Shown piece after piece: positions 57,800-64,000 of a DNA stretch of 64,000 nucleotides (the first letter of the stretch is position 1; the number at the start of each line of letters is the position of its first letter). This DNA comes from Caldicellulosiruptor naganoensis (GTDB lineage: Bacteria; Bacillota; Thermoanaerobacteria; Caldicellulosiruptorales; Caldicellulosiruptoraceae). The stretch lies in the NCBI RefSeq assembly GCF_026914285.1, contig NZ_CP113864.1:1519001-1583000 (forward strand), in the 5' to 3' direction. Made by a program: the position numbers and the translations under genes. Under the pieces are notes generated by a model. The model searched no databases. It was not told where the DNA came from and was given only the letters and a program-made list of their open reading frames with translations.

Positions 57800-57937
57800 T
57801 TAAGTAGCGCACTTTTGTTTACAACCTTTGCAATTACCACTGCATTTAAAAGAATCTAAAAGTGAGGAGTTACACCGTGGACATTTCTTGTTTGTAATGT
57901 CAGTTACATAACCACATACAGGACACTTTACCTTCAT
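57800..57937 (-). CDS. Small Cys-rich zinc-ribbon protein of the feo locus (45 residues)
   Basis: An ATG at 57937 with GAGGTG 10 bases upstream opens 45 codons ending at TAA 57800-57802. The protein has eight cysteines: CPVCGYVTD and CPRCNSS form a zinc-ribbon pair, and CSGNCKGCKQKC is a tight C-terminal cluster. It lies 34 bases after feoB and before fur on the same strand. I do not know a name; it may bind iron, zinc or an Fe-S centre for the Feo system. The strong ribosome site and coding look support a real gene. Confidence 0.72.
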   Translation of the reverse strand: MKVKCPVCGYVTDITNKKCPRCNSSLLDSFKCSGNCKGCKQKCAT

Positions 57938-57971
57938 CTTAAAATCACACCTCTTCTCTTTGAAAAATATT

Positions 57972-59798
57972 TTAAGCAATCATAATATGTGCCAAAAGTC
58001 CCCCTACCAATATGGCTATCACAGCAGAAGAAATCCAAACAAAGAGTGAATACCTCAGCCCATTTTCCTTTGTCATCATAGCAAAAGAAGTGATACAAGG
58101 AACAAACAAAGTGGTGGTAACAAGTGCCACAAACATCTGGCTCTTTGTTGTGGGAATTGTCACAAGACCTGCTGCACCATAGTCTCGTCTTATAATGCTC
58201 AGAATAAACACCTCTGTTATTTGCTTTGGAAGTTTTAAAAAACCTGTCACAACAGGCTGGGCAAGGTTTTCGATAACTTTTAGCAGACTTGCTGCATCCA
58301 AAAATCCAAGCAAGAGTGTAGCAACTACAAAAACAGGAAAAGCTTCAACCAAAAATCCTTTAGATTTGTAATAGGTTTTCTTTAAAACGTTAGAAAGTTG
58401 CGGAATCCTTAAAGTAGGAAGATCTATAAACAGTGATGTTGATTCCCCCTTTATAATTCTGCTTAGTATCTTACCTACCACACCAAATATAAATCCAATA
58501 ATTAAAACATAAGCAACAAGGTACCAAAAACCAAGCTTTGAAATCAACCCACTAATAATTCCAAGCTGAGCAGAGCAAGGAATTGTAAGTCCCAGCAAAA
58601 ATATTGTAATAAGTCTTTCTCTCTTTGAACCAAGTATTCTTGTGGTCATTGTTGCCATTGTAACACAACCAAAGCCCAAAATTATAGGAATGATTGATCT
58701 ACCGTTTAAACCTATCTTATTAAACACTCTATCAACAAGTGTTGCAATTCTCGGGAGATATCCACTATCTTCTAAAATGCTCATGAAAAAGTGAAAAGCA
58801 ACAACAAGAGGTAAGAGTAGTCCGAAAAATATTATCGGAAACATAGATAATATTCCATAACTACCAACCAGCAACTTTTGTAAAAACATGTTTGGTATAA
58901 TTCCTTTGATAACCTTTTCTATAAACCCAAAGTAATATTCACCCATCACCGTGTTCATAGTAAAGCCTACAAGCTTTTGGGCAACAAGTACACCCAAAAA
59001 ATAATACATAATATAAAGAGTTGCAACCAAAATAGGAATTCCTGTTATGGGATTTATAAGAATTTGACTCAACTTGTTTTTAAACGCAAGTCGTTTAGAG
59101 TCAAATTTAACAGTTTGGCTATATATCACATCAACATAATTTCGCCTCAGAGCATAAATTTTTTCCTGAAGTTCTGAAACTGATGTTTCAAAAATATTTT
59201 CAGCTTCTGCAAGTTCTCCACAACATAGTTTCTTCCCTTCAGATTCTAAAAGCATATCTAAATTTGGAGTAGGATTGCCCTTTTTAAAAAGATTTTTGTC
59301 TATTGCTTCTTTTAATTCATTAATACCAATTCCTTTGCTGGCTGAAGTAGTGATTACTTCAACACCAAGGTGTTGTTTTAGTTTTTCGACATCAATCTCA
59401 ATATCATTTTTTTTAACCTCGTCAACCATATTAAGTACAACAATAATTTCTTTTTGATAGTCAATAAGCTGCTGGGTTAAAAATAAATCTCTGTCTAAGT
59501 GTACACTATCGATAACATTTATAATTTTCTGAGTATTCAAGACTATATCACGCGTTACTATTTCTTCTTCACTGAACGAAGATATTCCATAAACCCCAGG
59601 AGTATCAACAATGATGTAATCTCTATAGTAACCATAGTTAACATCCACAGTTGTACCCGGATAATTAGAAATCTCTACGTATCTCCCAGTAAGTTTATTA
59701 AAAATAACAGACTTTCCGACATTAGGATTTCCAACAAGAGCTATTACTTCATTTCCTTCTGGAATATTCAGCAGCCGATTTACGCTATGACAGTTCAA
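57972..59798 (-). CDS. feoB: Ferrous iron transporter FeoB
   Basis: About 608 residues: an N-terminal G domain with GNPNVGKSVIFNKLTG (G1), YPGTTVD (G2), DTPGVYG (G3) and NMVDE (G4); a helical GDI-like linker; then a membrane domain of about 8-10 helices with two gate regions (LEDSGYLPRIATLVDR, GFGCVTMATMTTR). TTG 59798 has AAAGGAG 9 bases upstream; the TTG at 59807 directly abuts the site but would add KCLNC. Shorter than the E. coli protein because the C-terminal tail is small. Imports Fe(II). Confidence 0.95.
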   Translation of the reverse strand: MNCHSVNRLLNIPEGNEVIALVGNPNVGKSVIFNKLTGRYVEISNYPGTTVDVNYGYYRDYIIVDTPGVYGISSFSEEEIVTRDIVLNTQKIINVIDSVHLDRDLFLTQQLIDYQKEIIVVLNMVDEVKKNDIEIDVEKLKQHLGVEVITTSASKGIGINELKEAIDKNLFKKGNPTPNLDMLLESEGKKLCCGELAEAENIFETSVSELQEKIYALRRNYVDVIYSQTVKFDSKRLAFKNKLSQILINPITGIPILVATLYIMYYFLGVLVAQKLVGFTMNTVMGEYYFGFIEKVIKGIIPNMFLQKLLVGSYGILSMFPIIFFGLLLPLVVAFHFFMSILEDSGYLPRIATLVDRVFNKIGLNGRSIIPIILGFGCVTMATMTTRILGSKRERLITIFLLGLTIPCSAQLGIISGLISKLGFWYLVAYVLIIGFIFGVVGKILSRIIKGESTSLFIDLPTLRIPQLSNVLKKTYYKSKGFLVEAFPVFVVATLLLGFLDAASLLKVIENLAQPVVTGFLKLPKQITEVFILSIIRRDYGAAGLVTIPTTKSQMFVALVTTTLFVPCITSFAMMTKENGLRYSLFVWISSAVIAILVGGLLAHIMIA

Positions 59799-59822
59799 GC
59801 ATTTCAACTCCTTTCCGTTTTT

Positions 59823-60044
59823 TTACTTCTGAGCCTCTACCTCAATTTCTTTAGCAAAGCCTTGACCTATTGCTATTTCCTGATGGTTTTTACGCAAAAT
59901 AACTGGTCCATTGTTTATTTTTGCAATGCACTTGACCCTGCTCCCTTCATTTATTCCAAATCTTAGAGCATATATCCTTGCATTTTTGCTTTTTATGCTC
60001 TTTATTACAACCTCTTGCCCTCTTGATACCATGTCCAGTGTCAT
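59823..60044 (-). CDS. feoA: Ferrous iron transport protein FeoA
   Basis: A 73-residue SH3-like protein: GQEVVIKSIKSKNARIYALR, FGINEGSRVKCIAKINNGPV, ILRKNHQEIAIGQGFAKEI; normal FeoA size and pattern. GAGGTG lies 7 bases before the ATG. First gene of feoA-feoB, 15-25 bases ahead of feoB, and directly downstream of a Fur-box promoter. Confidence 0.93.
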   Translation of the reverse strand: MTLDMVSRGQEVVIKSIKSKNARIYALRFGINEGSRVKCIAKINNGPVILRKNHQEIAIGQGFAKEIEVEAQK

Positions 60045-60124
60045 ATGTATTCACCTCACTTTTATAATCAAGACACTTGCAAAATATTCTTGAAAACAAA
60101 CTACAATTGAGATTTTATTTTAAT

Positions 60125-60139
60125 TGATAATTATTTTCA
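60125..60139. promoter_or_regulatory. Fur box
   Basis: TGATAATTATTTTCA matches the 7-1-7 Fur consensus TGATAATNATTATCA with one mismatch, inside a longer dyad (TTTAATTGA...TCAATTAAA). It starts just downstream of the feoA -10 box, so iron-bound Fur would block initiation. Confidence 0.85.
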
Positions 60140-60144
60140 ATTAA

Positions 60145-60173
60145 ATGATACCAAACTTTCTTTAACAAGTCAA
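60145..60173 (-). promoter_or_regulatory. feoA promoter
   Basis: Minus strand TTGACT (60168-60173), 17-base spacer, TATCAT (60145-60150), followed at once by the Fur box. Confidence 0.75.
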
Positions 60174-60289
60174 GCATAGCTCTTAAAATTTTAAATTTAA
60201 AGGCAAAGTTATAGTGGGGGTGGGAAAAGGAATGATTTTTTTAGATTTTTCAGTTATTTTAGGTTAAAATTCGTAAATTTTGACCTTTT

Positions 60290-60318
60290 TTGACCTTGAC
60301 AAAGTTTATATTTATAAT
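60290..60318 (+). promoter_or_regulatory. Promoter of the KaiC-like operon with repeated TTGAC motifs
   Basis: TTGACC (60290-60295), 17-base spacer, perfect TATAAT (60313-60318). Further TTGACC and TTGACA copies sit at 60280-60285 and 60296-60301, so three TTGAC units lie in 22 bases and could form an operator. Confidence 0.55.
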
Positions 60319-60346
60319 TATTTTTATAATTGGGTGAGTGTATAAC

Positions 60347-60369
60347 CCTCCTTTACCTGAAAAAGGAGG
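60347..60369 (+). promoter_or_regulatory. Hairpin covering the ribosome-binding site of the KaiC-like gene
   Basis: CCTCCTTT (60347-60354) is perfectly complementary to AAAGGAGG (60362-60369), 7-base loop. The paired 3' arm is the gene's own Shine-Dalgarno sequence, 12 bases before ATG 60382. Translation would need the stem to open. Confidence 0.6.
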
Positions 60370-60381
60370 TGAAATTAAAAA

Positions 60382-61278
60382 ATGAGCAAGACAAGCAGTG
60401 AAGTACAATCTAGCATAGATGCTGTTAAACTGAAAGAACTATCAAAGTCTGCACCAGAGCTTTTTGGAGTAAAAACAGGAGTTGATGGCATAGACAAGCT
60501 TTTTTACAAAGTTGAATTTTCAAAAGAACTTGGAAAACCTGCCATAAAGCCACTTGGTGGAATTCCGGCGTATTCGGTTATAAACTTAAGTGGAGTTGCT
60601 GACACTGGTAAAAGTCTATTTGCTGAACAGTTTGCCGTGACTCAGGCTAATGAAGGAAATAGCGTTCTTTATATAACAGTTGAAACACCTGCGGAGTTTT
60701 TGTACTCTTCACTTCTTTCGCGTGCTGCTGCTATGAACATTGACAAGTCAAAAGTTGAAGAAAATGTGTACATGCTTGATATTACCAAAGACTTTAATAT
60801 CCGTGGCAACATAAATAACTTTATCAAGACAATTGAAAATGCTGCAACAAGATTTGACATAAAAAATGTAGTAATTGACTCTGTCACTGGATTATTTGAA
60901 TCAAAAGAGATTTATGCACGGGAAATTGTGAGAACTATTTATAACTTCCTAAAAGCAAAAAGGCTCACAACTTTGATGATTTCACAAAAGCGAAGTGGTC
61001 AAGAACACCTGTCCGCTGAGGCTGCAGGCGGATATGCAGTAAGTCACATAGTTGATGGGACAATAGTATTTTCAAAACAGGTTATTATGAACAGGTTTGA
61101 CAGCAGTACGTTTAAAAGACCAATTGGCGATGTTATTCGACTTTTGAGAGTTGACGGCTGTAGAATGTGCGGCCATGATTCCAAAACATATGTATTTGAG
61201 ATTGAGCAAAACGGGCTTATAAAGGTTCTGTACCCACTTGGATATATTGCAGGCCAGCAAAAAGAAGACAAAGAGTAA
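60382..61278 (+). CDS. KaiC/RecA-superfamily ATPase, function unknown
   Basis: A 298-residue single-domain ATPase. Walker A is GVADTGKS (71-78); YITVETPAEF gives a catalytic Glu near 101; Walker B is NVVIDSVTG with Asp at about 166; LTTLMISQKRSGQEH and HIVDGTIVFSK follow, as in KaiC/RadA-type proteins. A C-terminal CRMCGH (Cys 260 and 263) could hold a metal. No kinase-type second KaiC domain, no signal. Related single-domain KaiC proteins occur in archaea and thermophilic bacteria. It forms an operon with the HTH gene 22 bases downstream. Confidence 0.8.
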   Translation: MSKTSSEVQSSIDAVKLKELSKSAPELFGVKTGVDGIDKLFYKVEFSKELGKPAIKPLGGIPAYSVINLSGVADTGKSLFAEQFAVTQANEGNSVLYITVETPAEFLYSSLLSRAAAMNIDKSKVEENVYMLDITKDFNIRGNINNFIKTIENAATRFDIKNVVIDSVTGLFESKEIYAREIVRTIYNFLKAKRLTTLMISQKRSGQEHLSAEAAGGYAVSHIVDGTIVFSKQVIMNRFDSSTFKRPIGDVIRLLRVDGCRMCGHDSKTYVFEIEQNGLIKVLYPLGYIAGQQKEDKE

Positions 61279-61300
61279 ATAAAATATAGAAAAAAAGGGG

Positions 61301-61672
61301 GTGCAGGCCATGAAAAGGATTGATTTAGTTCAGCAAAACATTGACGAGGTTATAAAGCAAATTTTCTCAATTGCCATTGACATCTTAGGTGGACCAAGAA
61401 AGCTTGTTGAGTACAAAAGACTTACATGGCTTGCATCACTGATGGAAGCTATCTTTGTCATTTACCTTCACAATGAAGAAAACAAATCAGCAGATGAGAT
61501 TGCTGAATTTTTGGGAATCAGCACTCAAACAGCCAAAGCAATTTTGCAGAGCAAACCTGAGTATGCAAAGAGCAAACTTGAAAGTGGCGATAGCGCTGAA
61601 AAAACTCATATTGCAGGTGGTATTGCAAAGCTTGCATACAAGACATGGAAGGAAAGCCAAAGTGGAAAATAA
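61301..61672 (+). CDS. Small HTH protein paired with the KaiC-like ATPase
   Basis: A 123-residue protein: an amphipathic N-terminal half (IDEVIKQIFSIAIDILGGPR, LTWLASLMEAIFVIYLHNE), a helix-turn-helix at about 59-80 (SADEIAEFLGISTQTAKAIL) and a C-terminal helix (HIAGGIAKLAYKTWKE). GGGGG lies about 8 bases before the ATG. The tight pairing suggests that it partners or regulates the ATPase; I recall the label KaiC-associated regulatory domain for similar proteins but could not verify it. An IS1182-type element begins six bases after the stop. Confidence 0.7.
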   Translation: MQAMKRIDLVQQNIDEVIKQIFSIAIDILGGPRKLVEYKRLTWLASLMEAIFVIYLHNEENKSADEIAEFLGISTQTAKAILQSKPEYAKSKLESGDSAEKTHIAGGIAKLAYKTWKESQSGK

Positions 61673-61769
61673 AAAACGAGGCTGTCCAAAAACAATAATT
61701 TTTAATAACCAAAATCAAGCATTTGATGGTATTTAATGTTAATATTGAACTATGCAGTAAAAAGCAAGA

Positions 61770-61802
61770 GGGTTGGCTGGCAATTTTGCCCCAACCCCCT
61801 AT
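61770..61802 (-). terminator. Hairpin after the IS1182 transposase
   Basis: Plus-strand arms GGGTTGG and CCAACCC (about 61770-61776 and 61792-61798), extended by GGC/GCC inside. On the minus strand the stem is followed by TCTTGCTTTTT, so it may end the transposase transcript. Confidence 0.45.
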
Positions 61803-61850
61803 TATTATCTTCGCCAATCTTTCTATGTTATAGGCAATACAAACCAAACT

Positions 61851-63311
61851 CTACTTTAGCTTCACACCCTTCATACCCCTGAGCAGGAATCTCCTAAACC
61901 CTTTATTGTTCTTTATTATCCCAAATACTGTCTCAACTTCTATCTTCCTTTTTTCGTAAATCTCTTCGCCTTCTCTACTTAACAGCCTTTGCCTCACCTC
62001 TTCCTTCAATTTCTCTAACCTCGGTCTTATACTAAATCTCTTCTTCCATCTCTTACCTTTATAACATTTTTCTCTGTGTTCACAACCATTACAAATATCT
62101 TCACATTGATATACCTTCTCATAACTTACAAATCCTCTCTCATTTGCACTTATCTTCGGATATAAGTATTTCACCTTCTTACCAGCAGGACAAATATATG
62201 CATCTTCTTCAGCTATGTACTCCCAGTTCCTTACATTGAAAATATCCTTCTTAAATCTTCTTGTCTGTTCCAAGTCAAATGTGTTATACTTAATGTAGCT
62301 ATTTATGCCACATTCTTTCAGATGAAGGTAGTTTTCTTCAGACCCATAGCCACTGTCTGCTACAATGTTCTTTGGCATGAAACCTGTTATCTTCGTCACA
62401 AGCTCAAGGTGTTCCTTTAGACAGACAGTGTCTGTGGGACTTTGGTGGATGCTAAAACCTATGACAAATCGGTTCTGTGTGCCGATTTGTACATTATACC
62501 CGGGTTTTAGCATCCCATTTTTCATATGGTCATCCTTCATCCTCATAAATGTGGCATCATTGTCTGTTTTTGAAAAACTATTCCTGCCATTTAAGATCTG
62601 CTCATAAGACTCATATTTCTTGAGTCTTAATACGCAGTTGTTTTGGAGAGTTTTTACAAGCTTTTTCACTCTCCTTTCTTTCCTTTTGCTCCCAAAGTTA
62701 GCTTCTGCTATCTTTTGGGAGAGTTCTTCAACTTTTTGTTCAAGCTCTTGGCTATCATAATCAGCTTCTAAATTGACATCCAACTCGCCAAGAATTCTGT
62801 CTTCTTCCTCATTTATCCTCTCTATTTCATTAAGAATTTCTCTTACTTTTTCTCTTAATTTCTTTTTGTATGTTCTTGTACTTCTTGCCCATACAAATGT
62901 ATACTTGTTCGCATTTGCTTCAATCTTTGTCCCGTCAAGGTAGTAATACTCAAAGTTTACATACCCCAGTTTTACAAGAAGTTCAATAACTTGTGCGAAA
63001 ATCTCTTCAATGCAATCACCTATTATCTCTTTTCTGAATCTATTGATAGTTCTGAAATCAGGGGTTTGAAGTTTTGAAAGCCACATAAAGGTTATATTCT
63101 CTTGAAGTGCTTTTGCTATCTTTCTTGAAGAGTATATCCCCTGTATGTAAGCATAGATAAGTACTTTCAAAAGCATCAAAGGATGGTAGCTGGAAGTCCC
63201 ACCACCTTTGTATTTCTCTACTATGGTTGAGATATCTATTTTATCAATGATTTTATCGATTGCTCTTACTAGATGAGTTTGAGGGATAAAGGCTTCAGGG
63301 TCGATTGGCAT
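61851..63311 (-). CDS. IS1182-type transposase, probably N-terminally truncated
   Basis: A 486-residue frame: FIPQTHLVRAIDKIIDKIDI, YHPLMLLKVLIYAYIQGIYSSRKIA, FMWLSKLQTPDFRTINRFR, YYLDGTKIEANANKYTFVW (first Asp), NIVADSGYGSEENY (second Asp), CNGCEHREKCYKGK, and the late EVETVFGIIKNNKGFRRFL with the Glu. Upstream of ATG 63311 the frame stays open as NPNQLI, a normal IS1182 opening, up to the junction with the next element. The native start seems removed, so activity depends on the internal ATG. Confidence 0.85.
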   Translation of the reverse strand: MPIDPEAFIPQTHLVRAIDKIIDKIDISTIVEKYKGGGTSSYHPLMLLKVLIYAYIQGIYSSRKIAKALQENITFMWLSKLQTPDFRTINRFRKEIIGDCIEEIFAQVIELLVKLGYVNFEYYYLDGTKIEANANKYTFVWARSTRTYKKKLREKVREILNEIERINEEEDRILGELDVNLEADYDSQELEQKVEELSQKIAEANFGSKRKERRVKKLVKTLQNNCVLRLKKYESYEQILNGRNSFSKTDNDATFMRMKDDHMKNGMLKPGYNVQIGTQNRFVIGFSIHQSPTDTVCLKEHLELVTKITGFMPKNIVADSGYGSEENYLHLKECGINSYIKYNTFDLEQTRRFKKDIFNVRNWEYIAEEDAYICPAGKKVKYLYPKISANERGFVSYEKVYQCEDICNGCEHREKCYKGKRWKKRFSIRPRLEKLKEEVRQRLLSREGEEIYEKRKIEVETVFGIIKNNKGFRRFLLRGMKGVKLK

Positions 63312-63337
63312 TATTAATTGGTTGGGGTTATATTCTT

Positions 63338-64000
63338 CTTGACTTTGTCAGTTTGAAGCTCAAAAAGCTTGGGAGGACTGGGATTGACAAAATATGGACC
63401 TCAATTTTGTCACTACATCATTTGCTAATACCAATAAATTCTAAGCCTTCCTCATATGTCATGAAGTTTTTTGGACCCTTTATCTTCATTACATTCAGTA
63501 TATCTCCAGCTTCTCCCTCAATTTTTTGCTTTATCAAATATTTCTTCCCTTTTATCTCTATTTCAAAAAAGTTCATTGAATATATTGCTTCCATTATCCT
63601 TTCACTACTTATTCCTTTACCTTTTCTCCTCAAAATATATTCCAATGTCCTTTGCAGTAAAAATGCCAAAAAACATATCACAAAATGTCCTTTTATTCTG
63701 CTTTCTGTAAAGTGATATATCGGTCGCACTTCTAAACAGCTTTTCATTACTCTGAATGACTGTTCTATCTTCCATAAATCGTGATATGCTCCTAAAACCT
63801 CTTCTACATCCATATCCTTTTTGCTCGTTTGAATTGCATAATAACCGTCAAATTTCTCATCTCGTTTTATCGTTTCCTCATCCAATACATATTCTTCTGA
63901 TTTTGATTTCTTCTTCAAATATTTCCTTGCACCTTTCTTTTCTAAGGCTGTTATGCTTCCTTTGTTCTCTAAAAGCTCTTTGGCTTTTCTTACCAATCTC
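63338..64000 (-). mobile_element. IS1634-like insertion sequence, second copy (runs off window)
   Basis: Begins with the same CTTGACTTTGTCAG terminus as the copy at 35139, keeps the inner hairpin at 63385-63412, and stays about 95% identical by eye to the window edge. Its own far end and target duplication are outside. Confidence 0.92.
63418..64000 (-). CDS. IS1634-type transposase, C-terminal part (cut by window edge)
   Basis: The last 194 or so residues of a transposase nearly identical to the one at 35219-36922, including YHDLWKIEQSFRVMKS and RPIYHFTESRIKGHFVICF, ending LEFIGISK. No stops or shifts in the visible part. It differs from the first copy by scattered substitutions only. Confidence 0.9.
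   Translation of the reverse strand, partial: RLVRKAKELLENKGSITALEKKGARKYLKKKSKSEEYVLDEETIKRDEKFDGYYAIQTSKKDMDVEEVLGAYHDLWKIEQSFRVMKSCLEVRPIYHFTESRIKGHFVICFLAFLLQRTLEYILRRKGKGISSERIMEAIYSMNFFEIEIKGKKYLIKQKIEGEAGDILNVMKIKGPKNFMTYEEGLEFIGISK

Larger units (their letters stand above)
60045..60381. other. 337-base divergent intergenic region
   Basis: No gene seen. It holds the feoA promoter with Fur box on the minus side and, on the plus side, the KaiC-like gene promoter, three close TTGAC motifs and a hairpin at the ribosome-binding site. About 60180-60275 is AT-rich with one G-rich patch and no recognised element. Confidence 0.7.
61678..63337 (-). mobile_element. IS1182-type element, upstream end cut by another IS
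   Basis: The left end is placed at GAGGCTGTCCAAAA (61678), a sequence like known IS1182 termini. A transposase follows on the minus strand. The other terminus is not visible because the IS1634-like copy begins at 63338, right beside the expected transposase start. Exact left boundary is inferred. Confidence 0.75.

Overview
The window looks like a chromosomal segment of a low-GC, thermophilic, anaerobic Firmicute, most like Caldicellulosiruptor. This rests on the AT-rich sequence, gene neighbourhoods typical of Firmicutes (hrcA-grpE-dnaK-dnaJ, infC-rpmI-rplT, ecfA1-ecfA2-ecfT-truA, rsmD-coaD, yloU-yloV-recG), many GTG/TTG starts, Lys/Glu/Ile-rich proteins, and decayed sporulation genes, as expected in a lineage that lost sporulation. 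Species was not determined.

Layout. 1-5.8 kb (minus): acyl-CoA dehydrogenase, EtfB, EtfA, a secreted ComEC-like metallo-beta-lactamase, a Wzz-like membrane protein and a sugar aminotransferase cut by the window edge. 6-10.5 kb: tmcAL, a patatin, a broken ylbJ, and rsmD-coaD with a coiled-coil protein. 10.6-25.3 kb (minus): a nearly gapless run from nadA to recG (NAD synthesis, a molybdenum oxidoreductase with mobA, Nudix, rRNA modification, ribU, yloU-yloV, recG). It starts at a visible promoter and ends in a spore-protein remnant and a strong terminator. 25.3-34.8 kb (minus): ruvX, an aldo/keto reductase with Fe-S clusters, a membrane protein, ireB, an RNA methylase, the infC operon with an L20-type attenuator leader and an AUA start, tRNA-Val, truA and the ECF module. 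35.1-37.1 kb: an IS1634-like element flanked by a 26-bp duplication. 37.2-53.6 kb (minus): holin-like protein, M29 peptidase, rluB, thiI-iscS, rsmE-prmA, the heat-shock cluster with a perfect CIRCE, hemW, lepA, capA-like and rluD-like genes. 53.7-57.3 kb: a block in which all four protein genes (glycosyltransferase, D-Ala-D-Ala carboxypeptidase, SleB, CBM25-like) carry premature stops, with an intact tRNA-Pro. 57.3-60.2 kb: fur, a 45-residue Cys-rich protein, feoB and feoA behind a near-perfect Fur box. 60.3-61.7 kb: a KaiC/RecA-like ATPase and a small helix-turn-helix partner, with a hairpin covering the ATPase ribosome-binding site. 61.7-64 kb: an IS1182-type element whose transposase start is cut off by a second copy of the IS1634-like element, which runs off the window.

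The least understood piece is the KaiC-like ATPase/HTH pair. The clearest evolutionary signal is the coordinated decay of sporulation genes (ylbJ, SASP, dacF-like, sleB) at separate loci. Functional names come from motif and family recognition by eye; no database search was run.
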